Shown piece by piece: positions 10,456 through 20,493 of a stretch of DNA of 64,000 nucleotides. Origin of the DNA: Pseudomonas sp. LS1212 (GTDB lineage Bacteria > Pseudomonadota > Gammaproteobacteria > Pseudomonadales > Pseudomonadaceae); contig NZ_CP102951.1 of assembly GCF_024741815.1 (NCBI RefSeq), forward strand, positions 620,001 to 684,000, read 5' to 3'. Under the pieces are notes generated by a model. It did no database searches and had not been told where the DNA came from. It saw nothing but the letters and a program-made list of their open reading frames with translations. The translations under genes and the position numbers were made by a program. Positions within the stretch are counted from its first letter, which is position 1, and the number at the start of each line of letters is the position of its first letter.

Positions 10456-12417
10456 TCAAACCCGGAAAGCCTGCACCGCCGTATGCAACTGCCCCCCCAG
10501 CACCAACAACTGTTCCCCCTCATGCCGCCCCTCGCCAATACGCTGCAGGTTATCGGCACCCAACTCGTGAATGCGTTCGCTGTGATCCCGGATCTCGCTG
10601 ACCGCTCCACTCTGATACGCCGTCGCGTCGGCGATGCGTACGGCTGTTTCGGCGATCGTCTGGATCGCGGCGACGATCTCGTCCAGCGCGCCGTCGGCTG
10701 CCTGGGCCTTGCTCGCGGTCGCTTCGGCATGTTCGACCTGGGCGCGCATGCCCTCCACCGATTGCCGTGCGGCCTGTTGCAGGCTGGCAATCAGTGCCTG
10801 GATCTCGCCGGTAGCGCCTGCGGTGCGTTGGGCCAGCGAGCGGACCTCCTCGGCGACCACGGCAAAGCCGCGGCCCATTTCGCCGGCGCGAGCAGCCTCG
10901 ATGGCAGCGTTCAGGGCCAGCAGGTTGGTCTGATCGGCAATTGAACGAATCACCGTCAGGACCCCGCCGATCGTCGCCGACTCTTCGGCCAATCGTTCGA
11001 TCATTTGCGCATTGCCTTGTACTTCGCCCACCAGTGCATGCAGCCCGGTCAGGCTCTGGCCGATCACGGCCTGGCCCTGCTGCACTGCTCGACCGGCATC
11101 GCGGCTGGCATCGGCAGCCTGGCTGGCGTCACCGGCGACCTGCTGGATGGTCGCCTCCAATTCGCCCAGCGCATCGCGGATCTGCGCTGTGTCCCCGGCC
11201 TGGCGTTCGGCGCCGTTGTGCAGGCCGCTGCTCAGGTCGGCCAATGCGCGGCTGCTGCCGGCCACTTGTTCGGCGTTGCTGCGGATCGTCCCGACCAGAT
11301 CGACCAGGTAATCGCGCAGGCGGTTCAACGACTCCTGAATGTCATGCATCTCGCGATTGGTGGCTCCCAGGGCAATCGGGCGGCTGAAGTCGCCTTCGGC
11401 CCATTGCGAGAGTGCTGGCGCCAGATGGGTCAGCACCCGGGCCAGGCGACGCTGCAGGGTGTCTATCAACAAAGCGATCAGCAGGATCAGGGCAATCATT
11501 ACGCTCTGGATGACTCGCACCTCACTTTGGATCCGACCGTGCTGGCTGCGCACTTCGGGCTCCAGGCCCGCGATGGCCGATTGCACGGCAGCGATCCGGT
11601 CAACGGCGCGGGCACCCAACTCGGCTCGACGCTGGATCTGCTCGCGGGTACGGTTCAATTCGGCGGGGTAGCGGTTGAGCAGGCTGTGCAGCTGGCGCTT
11701 GAGGTCTACGCCGGCATCCTGTGTTTCGGTTTTCGCGTCGCTCTGCAGCCCCATCATGGCGGCGAAATCATCGGCGCTGGATTCGAGACTGGCTGTGACT
11801 CCCAGCAGCGGCAGGGTTTCGAGGGCTTGCGCATGGCCGACGATGGCCGACAACTCACGCTCGACATCGCTGGCCAGTTCGCTGCGTCCGCTGCTGACCA
11901 GCTTTTCCCGGGCCAGCGACAAGCGCGCCAGATGCTGCGCGGCGCCGAACAGCGGCGGTTGGTAGCGAGCCGCATCGGGGTTGCCGCTGCCCTGGGCATA
12001 TTGCGCCAACTGCTCGAGGCTGGCGCCGATTTCGCGTTCGGCCTGCAGCAGCAGGACCTGGGGGTCGCCTGCCAGCTTGCCGGCGGCGAGCAGGTCGGTA
12101 CTGCTGAATACCTGCAGGGATTCCAGGCTTGGGCGTATCCGTTCGGCCAGCGCCAAAGGCAGCTCGGTGCTTTCCTGCTGCAGCGCGGCAATGGCCTGCA
12201 GGGCATTGCTGTGACGCAGCGCATCGCCACTGCCCAGGTAGTCCTGAATGTTGCGGGCAACCTGATCCTGAAACTGTTGCGACAGTCCCAGATAGCGTTC
12301 CATCAACAGATAGGGACGCTCCAGCGCCCGTTGCGACCACCAGAGCGTGGCGCCCAAAGCGATGCAGACGGTGACCAGCAACAGGGTGTTGAAATTGGTG
12401 AGGAGTTTCAGGCGCAT
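10456..12417 (-). CDS. ctpL: Methyl-accepting chemotaxis protein, CtpL-like
   Basis: A 653-residue chemoreceptor. It has a first membrane helix (about 9-27), a long all-helical periplasmic ligand domain (about 28-300) that fits a helical-bimodular type, a second helix (about 303-322), HAMP, and a cytoplasmic signalling coiled coil with the conserved tip sequence [20 protein letters not shown] near 492-511. By position (next to dsbD and a gcbA-like cyclase) it matches P. aeruginosa CtpL, which mediates phosphate-starvation taxis through PstS. The ligand here is inferred from synteny only. No C-terminal CheR/CheB pentapeptide is evident. Confidence 0.8.
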   Translation of the reverse strand: MRLKLLTNFNTLLLVTVCIALGATLWWSQRALERPYLLMERYLGLSQQFQDQVARNIQDYLGSGDALRHSNALQAIAALQQESTELPLALAERIRPSLESLQVFSSTDLLAAGKLAGDPQVLLLQAEREIGASLEQLAQYAQGSGNPDAARYQPPLFGAAQHLARLSLAREKLVSSGRSELASDVERELSAIVGHAQALETLPLLGVTASLESSADDFAAMMGLQSDAKTETQDAGVDLKRQLHSLLNRYPAELNRTREQIQRRAELGARAVDRIAAVQSAIAGLEPEVRSQHGRIQSEVRVIQSVMIALILLIALLIDTLQRRLARVLTHLAPALSQWAEGDFSRPIALGATNREMHDIQESLNRLRDYLVDLVGTIRSNAEQVAGSSRALADLSSGLHNGAERQAGDTAQIRDALGELEATIQQVAGDASQAADASRDAGRAVQQGQAVIGQSLTGLHALVGEVQGNAQMIERLAEESATIGGVLTVIRSIADQTNLLALNAAIEAARAGEMGRGFAVVAEEVRSLAQRTAGATGEIQALIASLQQAARQSVEGMRAQVEHAEATASKAQAADGALDEIVAAIQTIAETAVRIADATAYQSGAVSEIRDHSERIHELGADNLQRIGEGRHEGEQLLVLGGQLHTAVQAFRV

Positions 12418-12525
12418 GCGTGGGTTCTACCAACGACCGAATGGTAAGTGCCTGAAGTTATTGCGTTTTAATGACAGGGTTATGACGACGACAGCGCTGG
12501 GTGAAAAAATAGTAGCAGTTGGCCT

Positions 12526-14139
12526 CTAGTCGGCGCGCCTGATTCGGTTGCGTCCGCCGCTCTTGGCTCGATAAAGCGCTTCATCGGCCAGGCTGGCCAT
12601 GAGCAGGCTGTCCATGCCTTCGCACAGCTGCACGACACCGGCGCTGAAGGTGCACGACAGGTCGCGCGGTTGGGCAGGGTAATGAATTTCGGCGAAGCGC
12701 TGGCGAATTTCGTCCAGAACGTTGTAGGCCGCTGTCAGGTCCGTGTCGGGCATGACGATGGCGAATTCTTCGCCGCCATAGCGGCCAATGAAGTCCGTCT
12801 TGCGCAAGCGTTGTTTCAGAAACAGGGCCAGGCTCTTGATGACGCGATCGCCCATGGGATGGCCGTGGCTGTCGTTGACCTTTTTGAAATGGTCGATATC
12901 GAGCATGGCAAAGCTCAGCGGCTTGTTTTCGCGCCTGGCGCGGTAGCTGCAGTCTTCGAGCAGTTGCAGGATATGCGTGTGGTTGTACAGGCCCGTGAGG
13001 CTGTCGCGGACCATCCGGGCCTTGAGGTTGCGCGCCCGTGAGGCGCGGTTGCGTACGGTAGTGATGAGGTGGCGCGGCTGGATCGGCTTGGTCAGGAAGT
13101 CGTCGCCGCCTTCGCTCATGGCGTCGAGCTGTTTTTCCAGATCGTCTTCGGCCGACAGGTAAATGATCGGTACGCTGACGTAGCGATCGTTGTGGCGGAT
13201 GACCTTGGCCAGCTCCGTACCGGTGCAGGCAGGCATGTACATATCGAGAATGATCAGGTCGGGCTGGAAGTCGGCCAGTTCGGCCATGGCCCGGATTGGA
13301 TCGATCAGTGTCTGCGTGACGAACCCGGCGTTGTTGAGCAGGCGTTCGGTGTGCAGCGCCTGGGCCCTGGAGTCGTCGATGATCAGCACCTTGAAGGGTT
13401 CGTACTGCGCAACGCAGGTAAGGGCCTCGACTTTCTCCAGCAGGCTGGAGGCTTCAAGGGCGCCGGTCAGGAATTCCTGGGCGCCGGCTCGCACCGCGGC
13501 CAGGCGGGTCGGAGTATCGGTTTCATGCAGGCTGAAGAACAGCAGTGGCAGTTTTTGCTCCAGGCCCTCCTGTGCCTGCGCCGCCAGCGTCAATCCCAGG
13601 CCGGGGCCGCAGAAGTCGACGTCCATGACGATCGCCGCTGGAAGTCCTTCGGCCATGGAAGCACGAAAGGCCGCTACACTCTTGAGCGACTGGGCGCACA
13701 GGCCGAAAAACTCCAGTTGTTTGGCCAGGCGGTCGCCCCGCTCATGGTCCTGCAACATCAGGTAGATTGGTTTACGCAGGGGCGGTAGCGGGGTTTGCTC
13801 CAGTTGATCGCCCTGGCGCAGGCCGGTGCGTGACAGCCGTTGCATCAAGCGATTGAACTCATGGATCAACTCGCTGCTCAGCCGCCCGTGATTGTCTTCG
13901 ACGGCCAGTAGCGTCTGGCCGATGGTATGCGCCAACCGTATGTGTTCGGGTTGCTCGAAACGTTCAGCGAACCTCAGCAGTCGAAGATTGGCTTGCGAGA
14001 GCTCGGTCAGGTCGCTTGCGGCCCCTTCGCTGCGCTGCAGGCGCTGCCAGATCTCAAGAAGTTGACGAGCTTGATGAATGACCCGCTGGGCAAAGTGATG
14101 CTTGAGACGCTCACGGTTGGGATCTTCTGGCTCGGTCAT
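12526..14139 (-). CDS. gcbA: Diguanylate cyclase response regulator, GcbA/AdcA-like
   Basis: A 537-residue protein: an N-terminal helical region, a degenerate receiver-like segment, a canonical receiver (FKVLIIDDSRAQ with phospho-acceptor Asp in LIILDMYMP), then a GGDEF domain. The active loop is GGEEF at about residue 456. An RKTD inhibitory-site motif lies five residues upstream, so product inhibition is expected. Synthesises cyclic-di-GMP. Its place beside ctpL matches GcbA of P. fluorescens/PA4843, which promotes early biofilm attachment. ATG at 14139 was chosen because MTEPEDPNRERLKHHF is preceded by a Ser/Thr-rich, non-family extension. Confidence 0.85.
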   Translation of the reverse strand: MTEPEDPNRERLKHHFAQRVIHQARQLLEIWQRLQRSEGAASDLTELSQANLRLLRFAERFEQPEHIRLAHTIGQTLLAVEDNHGRLSSELIHEFNRLMQRLSRTGLRQGDQLEQTPLPPLRKPIYLMLQDHERGDRLAKQLEFFGLCAQSLKSVAAFRASMAEGLPAAIVMDVDFCGPGLGLTLAAQAQEGLEQKLPLLFFSLHETDTPTRLAAVRAGAQEFLTGALEASSLLEKVEALTCVAQYEPFKVLIIDDSRAQALHTERLLNNAGFVTQTLIDPIRAMAELADFQPDLIILDMYMPACTGTELAKVIRHNDRYVSVPIIYLSAEDDLEKQLDAMSEGGDDFLTKPIQPRHLITTVRNRASRARNLKARMVRDSLTGLYNHTHILQLLEDCSYRARRENKPLSFAMLDIDHFKKVNDSHGHPMGDRVIKSLALFLKQRLRKTDFIGRYGGEEFAIVMPDTDLTAAYNVLDEIRQRFAEIHYPAQPRDLSCTFSAGVVQLCEGMDSLLMASLADEALYRAKSGGRNRIRRAD

Positions 14140-14392
14140 ATCCTGACTACTGGTTAGGGTGAGGCTGAGGTCGAGTGGTGGCTCTATGCTAGCAGCTCTT
14201 TTCATTCTAACGAGTTCCGTACGTCAATAAACTGCCAACCCGCGCCATTCATTTTGTGACCGATGAGTCGCTTATGCTTGCGCGGGCGCTTCCTTTATAG
14301 TGCAGAACTCCTGTGGCAATCCCTGAGGCACGAAGCAGTGGGGTTGCGGTCGAAACATTGAATTGAACTGACGTGATCGAAAGGACATAGCC

Positions 14393-15466
14393 ATGCTGGA
14401 CTGGAAAAACCGTACAGGCAAACCGCAGGCGCGAGAGCGCGTCGATGCCAGAGGGGCCGGAGCACGCAGTTACTTCAGTGGATTGTTGCTCAGTCGCGCG
14501 CTTGGTACGTTGCTGTTCCTGTACCTTTTGGTGGCAGCCATTGTGGGTTGGTACTGGAGCGCCGAGCCCGATCTGTTCCCGGTGCAGCAGAATGCACAAA
14601 TGGCTGCGGAGCGGGCGAACAAGCCCATGGTGGTCGGCTATACCACCGTGGAAACGCTCAAGACCGTCGCCGGTACGCTGTTGAACAAACCTGGCGGCTA
14701 CATTTCCAACGACCGTTTTCCGCCAGGGCTGTGGATGGACAACATGCCCAGCTGGGAGTACGGCGTGCTGGTCCAGGTGCGTGACCTGAGCCGTGCCTTG
14801 CGCAAGGACTTTGCCCGTTCCCAGTCGCAGTCGACCGAAGACGCCGACCTGGCCAAGGCCGAACCGCGTTTCAACTTCGACAACAAGAGCTGGATCCTGC
14901 CGTCCAGCGAGTCGGAGTTCCAGGAGGGCATCAACTCCCTGACCCGCTATCAGACACGCTTGTCTGCACAGGATCAGAAAAACGCCCTGTTCTATACCCG
15001 CGCCGATAACCTGAACAACTGGCTGGGTGATGTCGCCACGCGGCTGGGTTCGTTGTCGCAACGACTGTCGGCCAGTGTCGGGCGGGTCAAGCTCAACAGC
15101 AGCTTGAAGACCGATACCTTCACACCGGGGCAGGTACCTCAGGTGGACGAGGAAGTGGTGGAAACCCCGTGGCTGCAAATCGATAACGTCTTCTATGAAG
15201 CCCGTGGCCAGGCCTGGGCACTGTCGCACCTGCTGCGGGCCATCGAAGTCGATTTCGCCGACGTGCTGGCCAAGAAGAACGCCACCGTCAGCGTGCGCCA
15301 GATCATTCGTGAGCTGGAAGCATCGCAAGAGTCGCTGTGGAGCCCAATGGTGCTCAATGGCAGCGGCTTCGGGGTATGGGCCAACCACTCGCTGGTCATG
15401 GCCAACTATGTTTCCCGGGCCAACGCGGCGGTCATCGACCTGCGTCAACTGTTGTCGCAGGGTTGA
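14393..15466 (+). CDS. DUF2333 family membrane protein
   Basis: A 357-residue protein with one membrane helix near 35-55 (SRALGTLLFLYLLVAAIVGWYW) and a large C-terminal domain, probably periplasmic. I recognise it as DUF2333, conserved next to the Nudix and SUI1 genes in Pseudomonas. The function is unknown; there are no catalytic motifs I can point to. It starts the rightward cluster divergent from gcbA and its stop is three bases before the Nudix ATG, so the two are probably cotranscribed. Confidence 0.85.
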   Translation: MLDWKNRTGKPQARERVDARGAGARSYFSGLLLSRALGTLLFLYLLVAAIVGWYWSAEPDLFPVQQNAQMAAERANKPMVVGYTTVETLKTVAGTLLNKPGGYISNDRFPPGLWMDNMPSWEYGVLVQVRDLSRALRKDFARSQSQSTEDADLAKAEPRFNFDNKSWILPSSESEFQEGINSLTRYQTRLSAQDQKNALFYTRADNLNNWLGDVATRLGSLSQRLSASVGRVKLNSSLKTDTFTPGQVPQVDEEVVETPWLQIDNVFYEARGQAWALSHLLRAIEVDFADVLAKKNATVSVRQIIRELEASQESLWSPMVLNGSGFGVWANHSLVMANYVSRANAAVIDLRQLLSQG

Positions 15467-15469
15467 GGC

Positions 15470-16006
15470 ATGCCGATATCAGCTACCGAGGCCGCGCATC
15501 GCGCCGCCTCCGATGCCGAAACCATCGCCTGGGTCGATGAGCAGGACCAGCCCTTGGGCGCCTTGCCCAGGGCCGAGCTGCGTGAGCGTGGCCTGATCGG
15601 CCGGGGGACCTATATTCTGCTGTTCAACTCCGCCGGCGAGCTCTGCGTGCACCGGCGGACTCTGAGCAAGGCGATCTATCCCGGTTACTGGGACGTGGCC
15701 GCTGGCGGAATGGTCCAGGCCGATGAAAGCTATGCCGAGTCGGCGGCGCGTGAGCTCGAGGAAGAGCTGGGGGTCGCTGGCGTCGAGCTGCACGCCCATG
15801 AGCATTTCTTTTTCGACCAGCCGGGCAACCGACTCTGGTGCGCAGTGTTTTCGGCTGTCTGGGACGGGCCTTTGCGCCTGCAGCCCGAAGAAGTGATCGA
15901 AGCGCGATTCCTGCCATTGTCCGAGGCGCTGGAGGACAGCCAGCGAAGGCCATACTGCCCGGACTCCCTGGCCGCACTGAACCGATTTATCGCGAGCCAG
16001 AAATAA
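15470..16006 (+). CDS. Nudix hydrolase (YfcD-like)
   Basis: A 178-residue hydrolase with a complete Nudix box at 80-102: G-x5-E-x7-REL-x-EELGV, all metal-binding glutamates present. Such enzymes cleave nucleoside diphosphates linked to another moiety; the substrate is not readable from sequence. The length and the region around EQDQPLGALPRAELRERGL resemble the YfcD/isopentenyl-diphosphate isomerase-like Nudix branch. It begins 3 bases after the DUF2333 stop. Confidence 0.88.
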   Translation: MPISATEAAHRAASDAETIAWVDEQDQPLGALPRAELRERGLIGRGTYILLFNSAGELCVHRRTLSKAIYPGYWDVAAGGMVQADESYAESAARELEEELGVAGVELHAHEHFFFDQPGNRLWCAVFSAVWDGPLRLQPEEVIEARFLPLSEALEDSQRRPYCPDSLAALNRFIASQK

Positions 16007-16190
16007 CGTCGCGAATGCTGTGCAAAATGGCGCAGTTTTGCACTTAGCATTCACGTCATTTGTCGTTACACTGCCCGACCTTTTTCAAGCTGAAGCGGCC
16101 TTGCCCGCTTCAGTTGCGCTGCCCCTGCCAGAGTGGGGCTTCGCGGTCGGCATCGGTCGACCAGTTTCTATCCTCCCAAGAGGATCAAAG

Positions 16191-16562
16191 GTGGCCAAGA
16201 AAGCCGCATCCTTCGCCGCCCTGGGCGGCCTGGTGTTCTCCACCGACGCAGGTCGGCATTGTCCGGACTGTCGTCAGCCGATAGATGCCTGCATCTGTAA
16301 ACAGACTGCTATCCCCGAAGGGGACGGCATTGCCCGCGTGCGCCGCGAAAGCAAAGGCCGTGGTGGCAAGACGGTCACCACCGTCAGTGGCGTGCCATTG
16401 GCGCTCGATGAGCTCAAGGAGCTTGCGACCAACCTCAAGCGTCGTTGCGGTACTGGCGGCTCGTTGAAGGACGGTGTCATCGAGATCCAGGGCGATCACG
16501 TCGAACTGCTGCTGGCAGAGCTGGTCAAACTCGGCTTCAAAGCCAAGAAGTCCGGCGGCTGA
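16191..16562 (+). CDS. yciH: SUI1/eIF1-family translation factor, YciH-like
   Basis: A 123-residue protein with an N-terminal cysteine-bearing segment (CPDCRQPIDACIC) followed by the SUI1 fold (about 50-120, ending LVKLGFKAKKSGG), related to eukaryotic eIF1, which inspects start-codon choice. The start is GTG at 16191 with an AAGAGG ribosome-binding site 7 bases upstream. The frame is open 57 codons further, but that stretch is an intergenic translation with no family likeness, and 123 residues is the length I recall for Pseudomonas homologues. Confidence 0.9.
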   Translation: MAKKAASFAALGGLVFSTDAGRHCPDCRQPIDACICKQTAIPEGDGIARVRRESKGRGGKTVTTVSGVPLALDELKELATNLKRRCGTGGSLKDGVIEIQGDHVELLLAELVKLGFKAKKSGG

Positions 16563-16760
16563 TCGTTCCATTACCTCGCGTTTTGCCCTGGTCCGGTGCT
16601 CCCGGAACCGTTCGGCTGCGCGAGGCGGACAATCGTTTTCTAAACTCGATTCGAATCTGAGGGTCTACACCCCGGATTCAGGCAATCGTCATCTACATTT
16701 CATACATTGCTCGCAGCCAATTTCGGGCAGTGTCTTTTGACTTTTCTATAGGGGACTTCG

Positions 16761-18674
16761 ATGTCCGTACGACGCACACGCAAAGACGATGGCAGCCAAT
16801 GGACAGTTGCGGACAGCCGCAGTGTTTATGGGATTCGCCATTGGGGGGCCGGGTATTTCGCGATCAGCGAGGCCGGGCGCGTCGAAGTCCGTCCAAACGG
16901 CCCGGGCAGTGCGCCGATTGATTTGTACGAACAAGTCGACGAGTTGCGCAAGAGCGGCCTGTCCCTGCCATTGCTGGTCCGTTTCCCGGACATCCTGCAG
17001 GACCGCGTGCGCCAGCTGACCGGTGCCTTTGACGCCAATATCGAGCGCCTGGAATACCAGAGCAAGTACACCGCGTTGTACCCGATCAAGGTCAACCAGC
17101 AGGAAGCGGTGGTCGAGAACATCATCGCGACCCAGAACGTTTCCATCGGTCTGGAAGCCGGTTCCAAACCCGAGCTGCTGGCCGTGCTGGCGTTGGCGCC
17201 CAAGGGCGGCACCATCGTCTGCAATGGTTACAAGGATCGCGAGTTCATTCGTCTGGCGCTGATGGGGCAGAAGCTCGGTCATAATGTCTTTATCGTCATC
17301 GAAAAAGAGTCGGAAGTGACGCTGGTGATCGAAGAGGCGGCCGACCTCAAGGTCAAGCCACAGGTCGGCCTGCGCGTGCGCCTGTCCTCGCTGGCTTCGA
17401 GCAAGTGGGCCGATACCGGCGGCGAAAAGTCCAAGTTCGGCCTGTCGGCGGCGCAGTTGATTTCGGTTGTCGAGCGCTTCCGCGCCGCCGGCCTGGATCA
17501 GGGCATCCGCCTGCTGCACTTCCACATGGGTTCGCAGATCGCCAACCTGGCGGACTACCAGCACGGGTTCAAGGAAGCGATCCGCTACTACGGTGAATTG
17601 CGTGCACTGGGCCTGCCGGTCGACCATATCGATGTCGGCGGGGGGCTGGGCGTCGACTACGACGGTACCCATTCGCGCAACGCCAGCTCGATCAACTACG
17701 ACATGGATGATTACGCCGGTGTGGTGGTCGGCATGCTCAAGGAATTCTGTGATGCCCAGGGGTTGCCGCACCCGCATATCTTCTCCGAGAGCGGTCGCGC
17801 GCTGACGGCCCACCACGCCATGCTGGTGGTCCAGGTCACCGACGTCGAGAAGCACAACGACGAAGTACCGGAAATCGACGACAAGGATAACCTGCCCGAG
17901 ACCGTTCAGTGGCTGGTGGATCTGCTCGGCCCGACCGATATCGAAATGGTCACTGAAACCTACTGGCGTGCGACCCACTACATGAGCGACGTCGCCGCCC
18001 AGTACGCCGACGGCAAGATCACCCTGGCCCAGAAAGCCCTGGCCGAGCAGTGCTATTTCGCGGTATGCCGTCGCCTGCACAACTCGTTGAAAGCCCGCCA
18101 GCGTTCCCATCGCCAGGTGCTTGACGAGCTCAACGACAAGCTGGCCGACAAGTACATCTGCAATTTCTCGGTGTTCCAGAGCCTGCCCGATACCTGGGCC
18201 ATCGGCCAGGTACTGCCGATCCTGCCGCTGCACCGTCTCGAGGAAGAGCCGCTGCGCCGCGCGGTATTGCAGGACCTGACCTGCGACTCCGACGGCAAGA
18301 TCAACCAGTACGTCGACGAGCAAAGCATTGAGACCAGCCTGCCGGTGCATGCGGTCAACGAAGGCGAGGACTACCTGCTGGGTATCTTCCTGGTCGGCGC
18401 CTACCAGGAAATTCTCGGTGACATGCACAACCTGTTCGGTGACACCGACTCGGTGAACATCTATCAGAATCCGGATGGCAGCGTATACCACGCCGGTATC
18501 GAGACCCACGACACCATCGAGGACATGCTGCGCTACGTGCACCTGTCGCCCGAGGAGTTGATGACGCACTACCGCGACAAGGTCGCCAGCGCCAAGATCA
18601 GCGTGCGCGAGCGCACTCAGTTCCTGGATGCCTTGCGTTTGGGGCTGACCCGGTCTTCCTACTTGTCGTCCTGA
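16761..18674 (+). CDS. speA: Biosynthetic arginine decarboxylase
   Basis: A 637-residue PLP enzyme of the alanine-racemase fold that converts arginine to agmatine, the entry to putrescine. The PLP lysine sits in YPIKVNQQE at residue 110. Other landmarks are HMGSQIANL and [15 protein letters not shown], which line the cofactor phosphate site. Full family length, preceded by a GGGGA ribosome-binding site. It ends a rightward block (DUF2333-Nudix-SUI1-speA) and is followed by a REP doublet. Confidence 0.97.
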   Translation: MSVRRTRKDDGSQWTVADSRSVYGIRHWGAGYFAISEAGRVEVRPNGPGSAPIDLYEQVDELRKSGLSLPLLVRFPDILQDRVRQLTGAFDANIERLEYQSKYTALYPIKVNQQEAVVENIIATQNVSIGLEAGSKPELLAVLALAPKGGTIVCNGYKDREFIRLALMGQKLGHNVFIVIEKESEVTLVIEEAADLKVKPQVGLRVRLSSLASSKWADTGGEKSKFGLSAAQLISVVERFRAAGLDQGIRLLHFHMGSQIANLADYQHGFKEAIRYYGELRALGLPVDHIDVGGGLGVDYDGTHSRNASSINYDMDDYAGVVVGMLKEFCDAQGLPHPHIFSESGRALTAHHAMLVVQVTDVEKHNDEVPEIDDKDNLPETVQWLVDLLGPTDIEMVTETYWRATHYMSDVAAQYADGKITLAQKALAEQCYFAVCRRLHNSLKARQRSHRQVLDELNDKLADKYICNFSVFQSLPDTWAIGQVLPILPLHRLEEEPLRRAVLQDLTCDSDGKINQYVDEQSIETSLPVHAVNEGEDYLLGIFLVGAYQEILGDMHNLFGDTDSVNIYQNPDGSVYHAGIETHDTIEDMLRYVHLSPEELMTHYRDKVASAKISVRERTQFLDALRLGLTRSSYLSS

Positions 18675-18706
18675 GTGAATAACTGTGGGAGTGGGTTGCC
18701 TGCAAT

Positions 18707-18808
18707 GGCCTCATCGCTGGCAAGCCAGCTCCCACAGTTGTGATCTGTGTCCACAAAATGTGCGCCAGTCCGAACTCCTGTGGGAGCTGGCTTGCCAGCG
18801 ATGAGGCC
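18707..18808. repeat. REP doublet between speA and the MATE gene
   Basis: Arms GGCCTCATCGCTGGCAAGCC...CCCACAG and CTGTGGGAGCTGGCTTGCCA...GAGGCC are complementary and about 30 bases each. This is the same family as 10348-10449. It lies between two convergent genes, a place where such stems may stop read-through from either side. Confidence 0.88.
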
Positions 18809-18814
18809 GCCAGA

Positions 18815-20164
18815 TCAGTGCATCGGCCCTTCGAACCACGCATCCTGCCTCTGCAACCGCCTGGCAATCGCGCCCAGCGTTACCGCACGCAAGGCCATGA
18901 ACAGCAGAAACCCCATCCACAACCCATGATTGCCCAGACCGCTCGCGGCATAGGCGAGCGGCAGCGCTATGGTCACGCTGAGCAGCATCCCGTTGCGCAT
19001 TTCCCGAGCCCGCGTGGCGCCTATGAACAACCCATCCAGTAAATAACTCCAGACCGCTACCAACGGCAGCACAGCCAGATACGGCAGGTACTGGAACGCC
19101 GTCTCGCGTACGGCGGCAATGTTGGTCTGCATCTCGATAAACAAATGCCCGCCCAACATGAACAGTAGGGCAAAGGCCAGGCTCGCCAGCAGCGACCAGC
19201 CACAGGCGACCGTCAACGAGCGGCGCAGGGCCTGGCGGTCACGTGCGCCAATCGCGTGGCCACAAAGCGCTTCGACTGCATGGGCCAGCCCGTCGAGGGC
19301 GTGCGCAGTCAGCAGCAATCCATTGAGCAGCAAGGCATTGGCCGCCACGGTGGCATCGCCCAGGCGTGCGCCCTGGATGGTAATCAGCAAGAACACCGCT
19401 TGCAGGGCCAGGCTGCGTATGAAGATATCGCGATTGACACCCAGCAACGGGCGCCAGCTTTGCCAGCGACGCAGCGCCGCCCAGGCGACCTTGCCCGGGT
19501 AGGCGCGCAGGGCCGGGCGGGTCATGGCCAACCCGAGCAAGGCCCCCGTCCATTCCGCCACGACCGACGCCCGCGCCGAACCGACCACGCCCCAGTCCAG
19601 GCCGAGCACGAACCACAGGTTCAGGGCGATGTTCAGCAGATTGGTCGTCAGCAGAATCGCCAGCGGCGCGCGGGCGTTTTGAGTGCCGAGAAACCAACCC
19701 ACCAGGGCGAAACTGGCCAGGGCCGCTGGCAGCCCGAGCAAACGCGTCTGGAAAAAATCGTGAGTGGTCTGTTCTAGTGCCGCCGAGGGCTGCATCAGGC
19801 TGAGCGCAGCATGACTGAACGGCACAGCCAGAAGCCCCAGCAGCACTGAAAACAGCAATGCCAACAGCAACCCCTGCAACAGAATTTGCCGCAGGCCGGC
19901 ACCGTCATTGCGCCCGGCTGCCTGGGCTGCGAACCCGGTCGAGCCCATGCGCAGAAAGCCCATGGCCCAGGCGAGCAGGCTGTACAGGCTGGCGCCGACC
20001 GCCACTGCGCCAAGTTGGTGAGCGTGAGGCAGGTGGCCGATCACCGCGCTGTCGACCAGCGCCACCAAAGGCACGGAAATATTCGAAAGAATCATCGGTG
20101 CGGCCAGCGCCCAGACCCGCCGGTGAGTCGGGCGGTCGCGCCAGTCGTTCAGCAGTTGGGACAT
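18815..20164 (-). CDS. MATE family efflux transporter, DinF-like
   Basis: A 449-residue membrane protein with about twelve hydrophobic helices. The N-terminus RRVWALAAPMILSNISVPLV followed by DSAVIGHLP is typical of the DinF branch of multidrug/toxin extruders, which export organic cations or protect against oxidants in exchange for Na+ or H+. The internal two-fold repeat is visible from a second module around residue 230 onwards. Its promoter region faces vapBC, so the two are divergent. Confidence 0.88.
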   Translation of the reverse strand: MSQLLNDWRDRPTHRRVWALAAPMILSNISVPLVALVDSAVIGHLPHAHQLGAVAVGASLYSLLAWAMGFLRMGSTGFAAQAAGRNDGAGLRQILLQGLLLALLFSVLLGLLAVPFSHAALSLMQPSAALEQTTHDFFQTRLLGLPAALASFALVGWFLGTQNARAPLAILLTTNLLNIALNLWFVLGLDWGVVGSARASVVAEWTGALLGLAMTRPALRAYPGKVAWAALRRWQSWRPLLGVNRDIFIRSLALQAVFLLITIQGARLGDATVAANALLLNGLLLTAHALDGLAHAVEALCGHAIGARDRQALRRSLTVACGWSLLASLAFALLFMLGGHLFIEMQTNIAAVRETAFQYLPYLAVLPLVAVWSYLLDGLFIGATRAREMRNGMLLSVTIALPLAYAASGLGNHGLWMGFLLFMALRAVTLGAIARRLQRQDAWFEGPMH

Positions 20165-20187
20165 GCAGGCTCCGAGCGAGGGATGAG

Positions 20188-20246
20188 GTATATCCCGTTG
20201 ACATATACAGACGTGATACTACACTTGGATATACATTGGGTATATC
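20188..20246 (+). promoter_or_regulatory. vapBC promoter and palindromic operator
   Basis: TTGACA at 20198-20203 and TACACT at 20220-20225 (16-base spacer) form a good sigma-70 promoter aimed at vapB. Four TATAC-type half sites frame it: GTATATC at 20188, CATATAC at 20202, GATATAC at 20228 and GTATATC at 20240. The last two form an inverted repeat with a 5-base centre just past the -10. This fits an autoregulatory site for a VapB-VapC complex; the assignment is inference from pattern. Confidence 0.7.
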
Positions 20247-20262
20247 CCGAGTGAGGTGAATC

Positions 20263-20493
20263 ATGGAACAAGGCGCTGTATTCAAAAGCAATCGCAGCCA
20301 GGCTGTCCGATTGCCCAAGGCGGTTGCGTTGCCCGACGATGTTACCCGGGTGGATGTGGTGGCAATAGGGCGAGCCCGTCTGATTACCCCGGCAGGGGAA
20401 TCCTGGGACAGCTGGTTCGAGGGCGAAAGCGTGAGCGTCGATTTCATGTCGGAGCGTGAACAGCCCGCCGATCAGGAGCGTGAGACTTTTTAA
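20263..20493 (+). CDS. vapB: VapB-type antitoxin (AbrB/SpoVT fold)
   Basis: A 76-residue protein opening VFKSNRSQAVRLPKAVALP, the swapped-hairpin DNA-binding domain of VapB antitoxins. The acidic C-terminal tail (WDSWFEGESVSVDF through the last residues) would wrap the VapC toxin. It represses its own promoter by family analogy. Its stop codon TAA overlaps the vapC ATG by one base. Confidence 0.92.
   Translation: MEQGAVFKSNRSQAVRLPKAVALPDDVTRVDVVAIGRARLITPAGESWDSWFEGESVSVDFMSEREQPADQERETF

Noticed and set aside
16746..18569. 607-codon minus-strand ORF opposite speA
   Set aside because: Covers the arginine decarboxylase gene almost exactly; its composition is that of a mirror frame and it has no start signal.
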